In this document: positions 11,155-18,798 of the stretch, piece by piece
Layout: the number at the start of each line of letters is the position of its first letter
How positions within the stretch are numbered: position 1 is the stretch's first letter
Translations under genes and position numbers: made by a program
Source of the DNA: Ectocarpus siliculosus
Taxonomy: Eukaryota > Sar > Phaeophyceae > Ectocarpales > Ectocarpaceae
Direction: 5' to 3'
DNA: 64,000 nt
Assembly: GCA_000310025.1 (NCBI GenBank)
Contig: FN649741.1
Location: forward strand, 4,277,521 to 4,341,520
Notes under the pieces: generated by a model
What the model saw: the letters and a program-made list of their open reading frames with translations, nothing else
Told to the model about the DNA's origin: nothing
Databases searched by the model: none

Positions 11155-12177
11155 ATGGAGCACTTCTGGTACCTTCTTTCCCACGGCATGCTAAATGTGC
11201 ATTCGCAGGATGTGCACCAGCGAACCGTTCTCTTCAACCTGGAGTCCTTCGACGCCTGTGCGGGTGACTTTTTGACGGTGTTGCAACTGTATGAAGCTAT
11301 CGGTGGCGACCTGGATCACAAGGATCGCGATGGGAATTCTTTGTTGATGCGGAATGCGAGTGATAATCTCGGGATGGCGTTGGTTTGGGCGGGTGCTTCC
11401 GCGTATTATTCCCACAAGGGCGTGTGGAAGAGGGGATTATCAATCGCTGCTGCAAGGGGCTTCCGTGGTACGATGCGGGCGATTGTCGCGCGGGATGCTC
11501 CGGATCAAGAGTTTGTAGACAGGAGTCTCAACGCGGCAGCTCTGCGGCTGTCGAACGACGGGCATGAACAGGACATGTCGGGCATACGGATACTGGTAGA
11601 TGTGTACGGGGCGAGCGTGAACCGATGTGGCACTCTGGCGAACTGCGTGCATCGCAACCCTTTCGTGGTATCTGCTTTGATCAGTCTTGGTGCGGATAGG
11701 ACCAGGTTTGTTTGGGATTGGGAGAGAGGGTTGCGGAACACCGCACTCCATCGAGTGGCGGAGACTCACTCTTCCATCGTATTTCAGGCCTTGGCTCAAA
11801 ATCTGTCGCCAGAGGAATGGAGTGTGCAGGACGAATTCGGCTTCACTCCCATGATGACTCTCCTGAGCGAGAGGACTGAGAGCGTAGACTACCTTCGGCT
11901 ACGTTTCGACTGGTTGGTGGAGAGGGGGGCGTCGTGTCTCCCGTTCGACAACGGTGGTAGACGGGTGTCTGGTACTTTTTGGGGTCAGAGGCAGCCGTTC
12001 CGCGGATTGATCGCAGCGCGTGTTTGCGAAGAGAACTGGGCCAAGCGCCGGGGCTTCATTTTGTTGCGCAAGCGCGGTGTTGATGCCGACGACGGTGATG
12101 ACGGTGATCGCCTGGTGTTGGAAGTTGCCTTTCTGGTGGAATTCGGGGTGTTTCAGAATATTGTGGGATTTGTGTGA
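11155..12177 (+). CDS. Degenerate ankyrin-type protein with shared C-terminal tail
   Basis: 340 aa from ATG 11155; an in-frame upstream extension has only a TTG start and a Pro-rich leader. Repeats are diverged but recognisable (DRDGNSLLMRNASDNLGMAL, LSIAAARGFRGTMRAI, LRNTALHRVAETHSSIV, DEFGFTPMMTLLSE). The last ~50 residues (AKRRGFILLRKRG ... AFLVEFGVFQNIVGFV) line up with the tails of the ankyrin genes at 28285 and 44252, which read WRRRGWLVML ... VVxFL. That shared tail suggests a second functional domain. Which partner it binds is unknown. Confidence 0.75.
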   Translation: MEHFWYLLSHGMLNVHSQDVHQRTVLFNLESFDACAGDFLTVLQLYEAIGGDLDHKDRDGNSLLMRNASDNLGMALVWAGASAYYSHKGVWKRGLSIAAARGFRGTMRAIVARDAPDQEFVDRSLNAAALRLSNDGHEQDMSGIRILVDVYGASVNRCGTLANCVHRNPFVVSALISLGADRTRFVWDWERGLRNTALHRVAETHSSIVFQALAQNLSPEEWSVQDEFGFTPMMTLLSERTESVDYLRLRFDWLVERGASCLPFDNGGRRVSGTFWGQRQPFRGLIAARVCEENWAKRRGFILLRKRGVDADDGDDGDRLVLEVAFLVEFGVFQNIVGFV

Positions 12178-12273
12178 CTCAAGCGCAGCACCTCGGTAAC
12201 GTCTTGGTGGAAAAATTACCAGTCTCTCTTGTGTAACTACTTGCTCCCCGGCACCAACCAGTTCCACTGAAAA

Positions 12274-13002
12274 CTACAGCATGTCGTACGGAACTTCGCG
12301 TTTGTTGTCCACTAGCAATTCCGCAAGCCTCATGCACTGCTGAGATTCGGCTAATGACTTCTTTATGACATAAGCTTGAGCTGTACTATGAGAACCGACT
12401 GTCATGGATTGACGGTCAGCGTCAATAGTAGCCACTCTTAGCTTGATCACAGCAAGACCGGTCTCGTATCGTGCACGCGGGAGGTTCGTTTTCGTTGGGT
12501 CGAGGCGATCGTCGTTCATCCCGGAAAGTAGTGCCGTAATAGCGACACCTTGACGTGTGGAAGGTGTCACTTTCGGGTCACCTCGGTTAGCTATCTGACG
12601 TACTGCAGCCGACCGCACCAACTCGCGGACCTTGTCCGTAAAGTTGTGCGAAATCCAGCCACGTAGGACAAGTGGCTTGTCTCTGCCGATGTATCTGGTC
12701 GCAAAGTAATGTGATTCTTTTCCTTGTAGTTTCGCCATTGCTTTGTACAGCGCTTCCCTGTTTGCTGGGTTGTCCGTCGTTTCCAACGTTTTAAGTGCTA
12801 CACGCGCCGCGTGCAAATCCTTTTCAGCATCTGTGAGTGGTTCCTTCAGATAAATCATGCGCAAGTTGTGCACGGGAGGAAGCAGTGGGTTGGATGGATT
12901 GAGCCCGATACCGGCCTTGACCACGGGTGTGCTGTGCGCGGGAGGACGAGCGGTGTTGCTGAGACCGCTGCGGGCCATGAGTCTTGCTGTCAGAGTATCC
13001 AT
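12274..13002 (-). CDS. Modular paralogue family protein, member A
   Basis: 242 aa from ATG 13002. Residues 1-115 are the constant family domain: MDTLTARLMARSGLSN, then LLPPVHNLRMIYLKEPLTDA, a helical LHAARVALKTLE stretch, and LYKAMAKLQGKESHYFATRY ending at an RGW motif. The C-terminal half is specific to this member, helical, and unrecognised. It sits in a same-strand tandem array with three relatives (13064, 13878, 14675); a fifth lies at 41027. A perfect TAAAATATTG motif stands 22 bp before the start. The function of the constant domain is unknown. Confidence 0.8.
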   Translation of the reverse strand: MDTLTARLMARSGLSNTARPPAHSTPVVKAGIGLNPSNPLLPPVHNLRMIYLKEPLTDAEKDLHAARVALKTLETTDNPANREALYKAMAKLQGKESHYFATRYIGRDKPLVLRGWISHNFTDKVRELVRSAAVRQIANRGDPKVTPSTRQGVAITALLSGMNDDRLDPTKTNLPRARYETGLAVIKLRVATIDADRQSMTVGSHSTAQAYVIKKSLAESQQCMRLAELLVDNKREVPYDML

Positions 13003-13024
13003 TTCGTGGTATCTTAACCCACGT

Positions 13025-13034
13025 CAATATTTTA
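13025..13034 (-). promoter_or_regulatory. Promoter-like motif TAAAATATTG
   Basis: 22 bp before the ATG at 13002, identical to the motifs before the genes starting at 9582 and 39210. Confidence 0.55.
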
Positions 13035-13063
13035 AAGAAGCAAAACTACACTTCGTCCGATGT

Positions 13064-13810
13064 TTACACGTCATCCGGAAGATCACACTGGTTGGCCTCG
13101 ACCAGTCGAGCGAGGCGCTGACATATTTTTGCGTGTTTAAGGGAATCTTTGATGGATGTAACGGAAGGTTGCTTTTTTGTGTCAGAGTCCGGTAAGGCCA
13201 ACACTTCGCCCAGATACTTGTTAATGCGCCCAATCGCGAGTTCAATTGCGGTAAAATTGTTGCCAAATGTTGTTGGTTTTGTTTGTTGTCGGTTGCCGGC
13301 GGTGGTATACCATTTATTGTTCATCAATTTAAGCTGGAGAGACGCTGCTGAAGCTTGTCCTGCAGCTGTTGTTGCTCGGGTGTCGTACCGTGTACTGTTA
13401 GTATTTAAGAAACTGGATCTTGCTGAGGCGGTACTGATTAGTTCTTTAATTTTTTGTTTGAATTTAGAACAATTCCATCCTTTCAGTATAGCTTTTTCTC
13501 CACCGAAGTACCGTCTGGCGAAGTAGTCTCGTTCGGCCACCTCCAGCTTAGCCATTGCTGCGTACAAGGGTGCCGATGGACCACCAGCTTGGACACTTTC
13601 CAGCGCAACGCGCGCCTCGTGCAAATGTATTTCGGCATCCCCAAAAGGTTCCTTCAGATAAATCATGCGCACGTTGTGCACGGGAGGAAGTAGTGGGTTG
13701 GACGGATTGAGCCCGATACCGGCCTTGACCATGGGTGTGCTGCGCGCGGGAGGACGAGCGGCGTTGCTGAGACCGCTGCGGGCCATGAGTCTTGCTGTCA
13801 GAGTATCCAT
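13064..13810 (-). CDS. Modular paralogue family protein, member B
   Basis: 248 aa from ATG 13810; the frame extends six codons further only through a GTG, and the paralogues all start at MDTLT. The constant domain matches member A closely at both DNA and protein level, with a different linker (VQAGGPSAPLYAAMAKLEVAE). After the KGW boundary the sequence is its own: Ser/Thr/Asn-rich, then a helical end. The first ~40 codons are nearly identical among members A-C, so the array arose by recent tandem duplication or gene conversion. TTAAATGTTG lies 22 bp upstream. Confidence 0.8.
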   Translation of the reverse strand: MDTLTARLMARSGLSNAARPPARSTPMVKAGIGLNPSNPLLPPVHNVRMIYLKEPFGDAEIHLHEARVALESVQAGGPSAPLYAAMAKLEVAERDYFARRYFGGEKAILKGWNCSKFKQKIKELISTASARSSFLNTNSTRYDTRATTAAGQASAASLQLKLMNNKWYTTAGNRQQTKPTTFGNNFTAIELAIGRINKYLGEVLALPDSDTKKQPSVTSIKDSLKHAKICQRLARLVEANQCDLPDDV

Positions 13811-13832
13811 TTCGTGGTATCTTAACACACGT

Positions 13833-13842
13833 CAACATTTAA
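13833..13842 (-). promoter_or_regulatory. Promoter-like motif TTAAATGTTG
   Basis: Variant of the TAAAATATTG motif at the same 22-bp distance from the member B start codon as in members A and C. Confidence 0.5.
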
Positions 13843-13877
13843 AAAATACAAAACTACGTTTCGTCCGATGTTCACAA

Positions 13878-14597
13878 CTACAGCAAATCGTGCGGAACTT
13901 CTCGTACGTTATCCACTAGGAGAGCAAGCCTTTGTATGATTTTCGCGTTGGCAAGAGATTCATTCATAGATGTAATGTCATCATTGGATGTGGTGTTTGT
14001 ATTTTGAATAACTTGTTCAATACTGGCAATATCCATTTTAATATCGCCTTTCCTCAAATCGAACCACGCTTTCGGCTCCGGATTAGGCTCTAGGAATTCT
14101 TGGTCCATTTCCCAAAGGTCTTCCGCAGCATAAAAGCTTATTTCTGCGGCATCGATGGCGTCTTGATGCATACCGGAAGGGGGGAAATAAAAACGAATAC
14201 TTGATTTTTTAAACAAGTCGTGGGCTTTGTGCGAAAAGAAGTGTGACTTCCAGCCACTTAGGACAAGCGGCTTGTCTCTGCCGATGTATCTGGTCGCAAA
14301 GTAATGTGATTCTTTTCCCTGTAGTTTCGCCATTGCTTTGTACAGCGCTTTCCTGGTGGTGTCGTCGTTAGTCGTTTCCAATGCTTTAAGTGCTACACGC
14401 GCCGCGTGCAAATCCTTTTCAGCATCCCCAAAAGGTTCCTTCAGATAAATCATGCGCAAGTTGTGCACGGGAGGAAGCAGTGGGTTGGACGGATTGAGCC
14501 CGATACCGGCCTTGACCATGGGTGTGCTGCGCGCGGGAGGACGAGTGGCGTTGCTGAGACCGCTGCGGGCCATGAGTCTTGTTGTCAGAGTATCCAT
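13878..14597 (-). CDS. Modular paralogue family protein, member C
   Basis: 239 aa from ATG 14597. The constant domain is almost the same as in member A up to SGW. The variable half (Phe-rich HFFSHKAHDLF, then AIDAAEISFYAAEDLW) differs from the other members. The last residues, LANAKIIQRLALLVDNVREVPHDLL, resemble the ends of member A (MRLAELLVDNKREVPYDML) and member B (ICQRLARLVEANQCDLPDDV), so a short C-terminal helix is also conserved. TTAAATATTG lies 22 bp upstream. Confidence 0.8.
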   Translation of the reverse strand: MDTLTTRLMARSGLSNATRPPARSTPMVKAGIGLNPSNPLLPPVHNLRMIYLKEPFGDAEKDLHAARVALKALETTNDDTTRKALYKAMAKLQGKESHYFATRYIGRDKPLVLSGWKSHFFSHKAHDLFKKSSIRFYFPPSGMHQDAIDAAEISFYAAEDLWEMDQEFLEPNPEPKAWFDLRKGDIKMDIASIEQVIQNTNTTSNDDITSMNESLANAKIIQRLALLVDNVREVPHDLL

Positions 14598-14619
14598 TTC
14601 GTGGTATCTTAACGCACGT

Positions 14620-14629
14620 CAATATTTAA
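14620..14629 (-). promoter_or_regulatory. Promoter-like motif TTAAATATTG
   Basis: 22 bp before the member C start; same spacing as for members A and B. Confidence 0.5.
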
Positions 14630-14674
14630 ACAAAGCAAAACTGCACTCCGTCCGGCGACCTTCGTGTTAATAGA

Positions 14675-15574
14675 TTAGATGCCTAACTTTGCCAACACTG
14701 GTACCAAGATGCCTTGAGTGAACGGGTCTCCCGGGAACTCGTCTCTGTATCTTTTCGCAATGTCCGGCTCAAGGCCCTTGCTGTCCTTGCGTTCTTCCAA
14801 GTGTTCATACACTGCATCTTTGAACTCATCATCGTCTTTTATTTTCCATACTGCACCAAAATCTGCATGAACGATTGCCTTGTGTTGAAGCGAGTATCCA
14901 TAGAATCCGTCTCCACTAAAGAGCCCGTGTTGTCTCATTTTCTTCCACACGTTAACAATTCCAACATACTGTTTATCCATGTCTATACCTGCTAACCTTT
15001 CCATGACTACCATAAAATTTCTTTTATAACGATATTTGGGCACTGTGCTTTTGTCCGACAGGTCAACGACTCGACCATCGGAAGAAATCTCGTATATTTT
15101 GGGACCGAACCCGTTGTCGGAGGCGGTCTTGTCGTAGACGAATTGCTTCGTGGTGATAGAGTTGTGTGCAAGCTGGAAACGTGTAGGATACAGTTTGACA
15201 ACTTTGTCCGGGTGGTTGATCACGCCGTAGACAACTCCCTGGACTCCATGCCCCACCTTTTCCCCCGAGAGTTCGTACTTGGAAACTTGGTTGTGCCATC
15301 CCCGAAGCACGGCCTTGTTTGTCTGCAAGTAGCGTCTCGCAAAGTATGCTTGTTCTTTTTTTTGTAGCTTCCACATCGCTGTATAGAGGTCGCTCGTGTC
15401 ACCGCTGGCACCGGCTTCTTCGAGTGTTTTCAGTGCTACGCGCGCGGCGTGCAAATCGCTTTCGGCTTCCGTCAACTCTTCCCGAAGGATGATCATGCCC
15501 AGATTGTGCACTGGTGGTAAAAGGGCATCCGCGGGGTTTACCCCGATCTGAGACCAGATGTTTTTGGTGAGCAT
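14675..15574 (-). CDS. Modular paralogue family domain fused to a divergent protein kinase
   Basis: 299 aa from ATG 15574. Residues 10-93 are the family domain (NPADALLPPVHNLGMI, DLHAARVALKTLE, RGW). From residue ~100 the protein reads as a small protein kinase: glycine loop GHGVQGVVYG (108-117), a VVKLYP strand with the likely ATP lysine (K127), a hinge-like MERLAG near 191, and HADFGAVWKI with the magnesium-binding DFG at 238-240. The usual HRDxxxxN catalytic loop is not evident before DFG, so it may be a pseudokinase or an extreme variant. The fusion implies that the family domain acts as an adaptor for interchangeable effectors; that is inference. No TAAAATATTG motif is visible upstream. 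Confidence 0.8.
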   Translation of the reverse strand: MLTKNIWSQIGVNPADALLPPVHNLGMIILREELTEAESDLHAARVALKTLEEAGASGDTSDLYTAMWKLQKKEQAYFARRYLQTNKAVLRGWHNQVSKYELSGEKVGHGVQGVVYGVINHPDKVVKLYPTRFQLAHNSITTKQFVYDKTASDNGFGPKIYEISSDGRVVDLSDKSTVPKYRYKRNFMVVMERLAGIDMDKQYVGIVNVWKKMRQHGLFSGDGFYGYSLQHKAIVHADFGAVWKIKDDDEFKDAVYEHLEERKDSKGLEPDIAKRYRDEFPGDPFTQGILVPVLAKLGI

Positions 15575-15656
15575 TGTTTACTGTTGATATACTGAAGGCA
15601 TTATTTTCAAGAGAATATGCTCCATCGTCATACGACGCGCGACACGAAGGCCTTGA

Positions 15657-15986
15657 TTAAGCACTTTGCACTACACACTTTTTGTTATCGAAAACAAAGC
15701 TATCCGCCTTTTGGAGTTCCGTCAAGAGATAACTTCTGTCCAGGTCAAGCGTCCATATCGCCGAACCCTCGGTATGTAAAACTGGATTGTCAGGGCCTCC
15801 GAATACATGATCTGTGATACCATCGTTGCCTAAACCCGCAGAGCCATATATCATGGAGGTCGCGGAGGCGGTTCCGAGGAGAGCGATGTTATTGTCATCG
15901 TTATCGTACAGCTCCAGCTCGGAAAAGTTGAGGACCCCGCCTGTGCTCATAGTCGATAGAGTGACTTTGCTGAAGCTTCTCGTCAC
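15657..15986 (-). pseudogene. Discoidin/F5-8C-like carbohydrate-binding fragment
   Basis: 109 codons resembling part of a galactose-binding (F5/8 type C-like) beta-sandwich: FSELELYDNDDNNIALLG, then GLGNDGITDHVF, then AIWTLDLDRSYLLTEL. Usual domains are ~130-150 aa, so the N-terminal strand is short. There is no ATG in place: the frame has GTG at 15986, while an ATG a little upstream is followed at once by a stop. A TAAAATGTTG motif lies at the proper distance (26 bp) before the GTG, so a start codon may have mutated, or GTG may be used. The end, DSFVFDNKKCVVQSA, resembles that of the GLUG-like protein at 7585. Confidence 0.55.
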
Positions 15987-16012
15987 GACTCGAAGGGATG
16001 TTACATTCAGTA

Positions 16013-16022
16013 CAACATTTTA
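16013..16022 (-). promoter_or_regulatory. Promoter-like motif TAAAATGTTG
   Basis: Before the discoidin-like fragment; the same 10-mer precedes the gene starting at 52817. Confidence 0.45.
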
Positions 16023-16065
16023 AAAGCCGATAAAAAAAGATCGCCTAACCGCAAAATGTTACTTT

Positions 16066-16499
16066 CACTAATATCAACTTAAGAAAACCGGAACTATTAA
16101 GTTGTAGTGAACAAAAACAGATAGAAACAACTAAGTTGTCTCCTCAAGGGTCCAGCTTTTAGGGTTTTTTAAACCTCGGAATATCCCACTGTTTCCAGGC
16201 AAGTCGTTTGTTGAAACTTCGGTTGCGAAAGCTTGTCGTCGTTTCTTCGTAGCGTGTTGATGTTGTAGACCTCGTGTAGCCGTGTTGTGATGTCGGCCTT
16301 CTTCTTTCTCTTTTTTTTCTTCTTCGTCTTCGAATTTGTAGTGGTGGTTGCCATGGTGAAGGTGAATTGTGAGCAGCGTGGGCTACCAATACACTCAAAT
16401 GTTTACGTATAAAATTGAAAAATGTGGTCTTTCTTCTAGATCGTTTCGAGTTGGTAAGATTCGCCAAATTGTTCTAGAAAGCTTAAGTTGATAACAATG
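16066..16499 (-). mobile_element. Miniature inverted-repeat transposon, copy 2
   Basis: 434 bp. Ends read CACTAATATCAACTTAAG and (reverse complement) CATTGTTATCAACTTAAG. It is flanked by a perfect 8-bp target duplication GTTACTTT (16058-16065 and 16500-16507). It carries the 61-codon Lys-rich frame at 16169-16354 (minus). Confidence 0.95.
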
Positions 16500-17107
16500 G
16501 TTACTTTGGGTACGGCATGTCCTGATTGAACACGGGGTGCCAATGCCGCGCTCTCTACCACCCCGCTGAGCTCTCGTGCAAACTCGGGGAGCGTGGTGAG
16601 CCTACCGCTGTACGACTCTCCGAATGACGCCCGCTGCGGGCATGTACACGCGCGTCTACGCACGTCCACGCGCGGGTTGGACACCCCCACAAAATACATC
16701 TCTCGTCAAACGTTATGACCCGAATGGAAATCACATAGCCTGCTTGTACACAGGGTGCCAAGCCGAGCTCTCAACCAACCCTATCGTGACAAACACGTGC
16801 GCACACCTCGCGGGAAGGGCGTACGAGCAGCGCGAAGGAAAATTCATCACAACAAACCGTATTGGATTTCAACACTCTCGCAAACTCCGGCAGCGTTCGC
16901 GGCGGACCTCCGTACTGACTGGTGGACTCCTTGTCGGTATTTATTTGCAGAGTTTCAATCACCCTCAACATATCATCCGCATGCACCACGATGGCCTGTT
17001 TCGCCGGCCCGTGTGCGTCAGCATGGTTGACTCTGCGAATGACTCCCGCTGCGGGCATAGCGATTATTCTCCCTGTTCCTCCCGGGACAGATTGCACGTC
17101 CACATGT

Positions 17108-17541
17108 CACTAATATCAACTTAAGAAAACCGGAACTATTAAGTTGTAGTGAACAAAAACAGATAGAAACAACTAAGTTGTCTCCTCAAGGGTCCAGCTT
17201 TTAGGGTTTTTTAAACCTCGGAATATCCCACTGTTTCCAGGCAAGTCGTTTGTTGAAACTTCGGTTGCGAAAGCTCGTCGTCGTTTCTTCGTAGCGTGTT
17301 GATGTTGTAGACCTCGTGTAGCCGTGTTGTGATGTCGGCCATCTTCTTTCTCTTTTTCTTCTTCTTCGTCTTCGATTTTGTAGTGGTGGTTGCCATGGTG
17401 AAGGTGAATTGTGAGCAGCGTGGGCTACCAATACACTCAAATATTTACATATAAAATTGAAAAATGTGGTCTTTCTTCTAGATCGTTTCGAGTAGGTAAG
17501 ATTCGCAAAATTGTTCTAGAAAGCTTAAGTTGATAACAATG
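17108..17541 (-). mobile_element. Miniature inverted-repeat transposon, copy 3
   Basis: 434 bp with the family ends and a perfect 8-bp target duplication CCACATGT (17100-17107 and 17542-17549). The uninterrupted target can be read in the intact paralogue near 20710-20720. The Lys-rich frame is at 17211-17396 (minus). Confidence 0.95.
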
Positions 17542-17764
17542 CCACATGTGGGTTTGTCATTCCGCCGTCTTTGGCAAATAGCATGCACTCGCTACCCGAC
17601 CACGCAACGCCGTCAGCCTCACTTCCGGTCAATGTCCCACATTGGTGGTGGTTTCCCCTCCGTGGAAAACAAAGCTCTCCCATCCGAGTCCCTTCTCGAA
17701 TCATCGCAGTCACGGTGTCGTTCCTCAGCGTGGCGTAGCACGTCTTGTCCGTGCGCTTATCCTC

Positions 17765-17877
17765 CTGTCGCACAACAGGCGATCATGGAAGGGGGTGGGC
17801 GTCAGTATGACCAGTTCGTATATTGTGCTTTCTACTTTTCAATTTTTAATTGTAGGCAGACGACAACATCTACGCAC
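17765..17877 (-). other. Intron in the duplicated gene copy
   Basis: 113 bp, GTGCGTAG at the 5' end and GCGACAG at the 3' end on the minus strand. It corresponds to the 130-bp intron at 20940-21069 of the intact gene; flanking exons align well while the interior differs greatly. Confidence 0.75.
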
Positions 17878-18072
17878 CTCTGTATTGTCGATGGTGAACG
17901 TTCCTCCGTTGAGCGTGTCTCGCAGTTGCTTGCCCGTCACATCACCAAGGCGCCAGGCATCCGTCAAGCCCGGTGTCAGTGTGAGAGGCCCTCGTCCAGA
18001 CGTTTTGCCGATGTGGCCAATGCGGGCCACACCTTTACCAGCGGCGTACTTCATCATCTCGCCCATTGGTGA

Positions 18073-18506
18073 CATTGTTATCAACTTAAGCTTTCTAGAA
18101 CAATTTGGCGAATCTTACCAACTCGAAACGATCTAGAAGAAAGACCACATTTTTCAATTTTATACGTAAACATTTGAGTGTATTGGTAGCCCACGCTGCT
18201 CACAATTCACCTTCACCATGGCAACCACCACTACAAATTCGAAGACGAAGAAGAAAAAAAAGAGAAAGAAGAAGGCCGACATCACAACACGGCTACACGA
18301 GGTCTACAACATCAACACGCTACGAAGAAACGACGACAAGCTTTCGCAACCGAAGTTTCAACAAACGACTTGCCTGGAAACAGTGGGATATTCCGAGGTT
18401 TAAAAAACCCTAAAAGCTGGACCCTTGAGGAGACAACTTAGTTGTTTCTATCTGTTTTTGTTCACTACAACTTAATAGTTCCGGTTTTCTTAAGTTGATA
18501 TTAGTG
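18073..18506 (+). mobile_element. Miniature inverted-repeat transposon, copy 4
   Basis: 434 bp in the opposite orientation to copies 2 and 3, with a perfect 8-bp target duplication ATTGGTGA (18065-18072 and 18507-18514). The empty site is readable in the paralogue near 21256-21263. The Lys-rich frame, 18218-18403 plus strand, starts ATG with a CACC context and begins MATTTTNSKTKKKKKRKKKA. Confidence 0.95.
18218..18403 (+). CDS. Small Lys-rich protein encoded inside the miniature transposon
   Basis: 61 aa, representative of frames in seven copies (3467, 16169, 17211, 40395 and 50598 are intact; the copy in 38154-38587 has ACG for ATG). A Thr/Ser/Lys N-terminus with a KKKKKRKKKAD cluster would act as a nuclear or DNA-binding tail, followed by an amphipathic segment TTRLHEVYNINTLRRNDD. 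Copies differ by a few substitutions, several silent or conservative (K to M, K to E), and the frame stays open. It may be a real accessory peptide or a captured 5' end of a host gene. It is not a transposase. Confidence 0.35.
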   Translation: MATTTTNSKTKKKKKRKKKADITTRLHEVYNINTLRRNDDKLSQPKFQQTTCLETVGYSEV

Positions 18507-18798
18507 ATTGGTGATCGTACGGGTGCGTCGCCCTCCAGTACGAGCGGGATCTGCGCCTTCGCACATGCGATAGCGACCTTCTCCGAGAATTCTTTCCTCT
18601 CGGGACTATTGCTCCAGTAAGAACAGGGTCGTCTAGATGCATCCTCCTTGGGGGCAACGTCTGTGCGAAGGAAATAGGAAAACAGTCCGTTGCCCAAGCC
18701 CTCGTCCTTGCCATCTTCTCCGAACGACTCAGTGCCGTCCAACATGCTGTTTATCTCCAGTAAACGCATCAGTACTTTACGTGTCTCCTTGTCAAGAT

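Larger units (their letters stand above)
16508..18798 (-). pseudogene. Broken duplicate of the oxygenase-like gene at 20343, split by two miniature transposons
   Basis: Minus-strand blocks match the 3' part of the gene at 20343-23770: 18507-18798 and 17878-18072 match its middle exon (KDEGLGNGLFSYFLRTD, KGVARIGHIGKTSGRGPL), and 16508-17107 with 17542-17764 match its last exon (NDTVTAMIREGTRMGELCF, GGPPRTLPEFARVLKS). Removing the two 434-bp insertions with one copy of each 8-bp duplication restores the alignment. An intron with the same ends sits at 17765-17877. A small indel after FARVLKS shifts the frame, and the 5' half is missing, cut off at the Fanzor element. The left end holds further partial copies of the final module. 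It is certainly non-functional as it stands. Confidence 0.85.
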
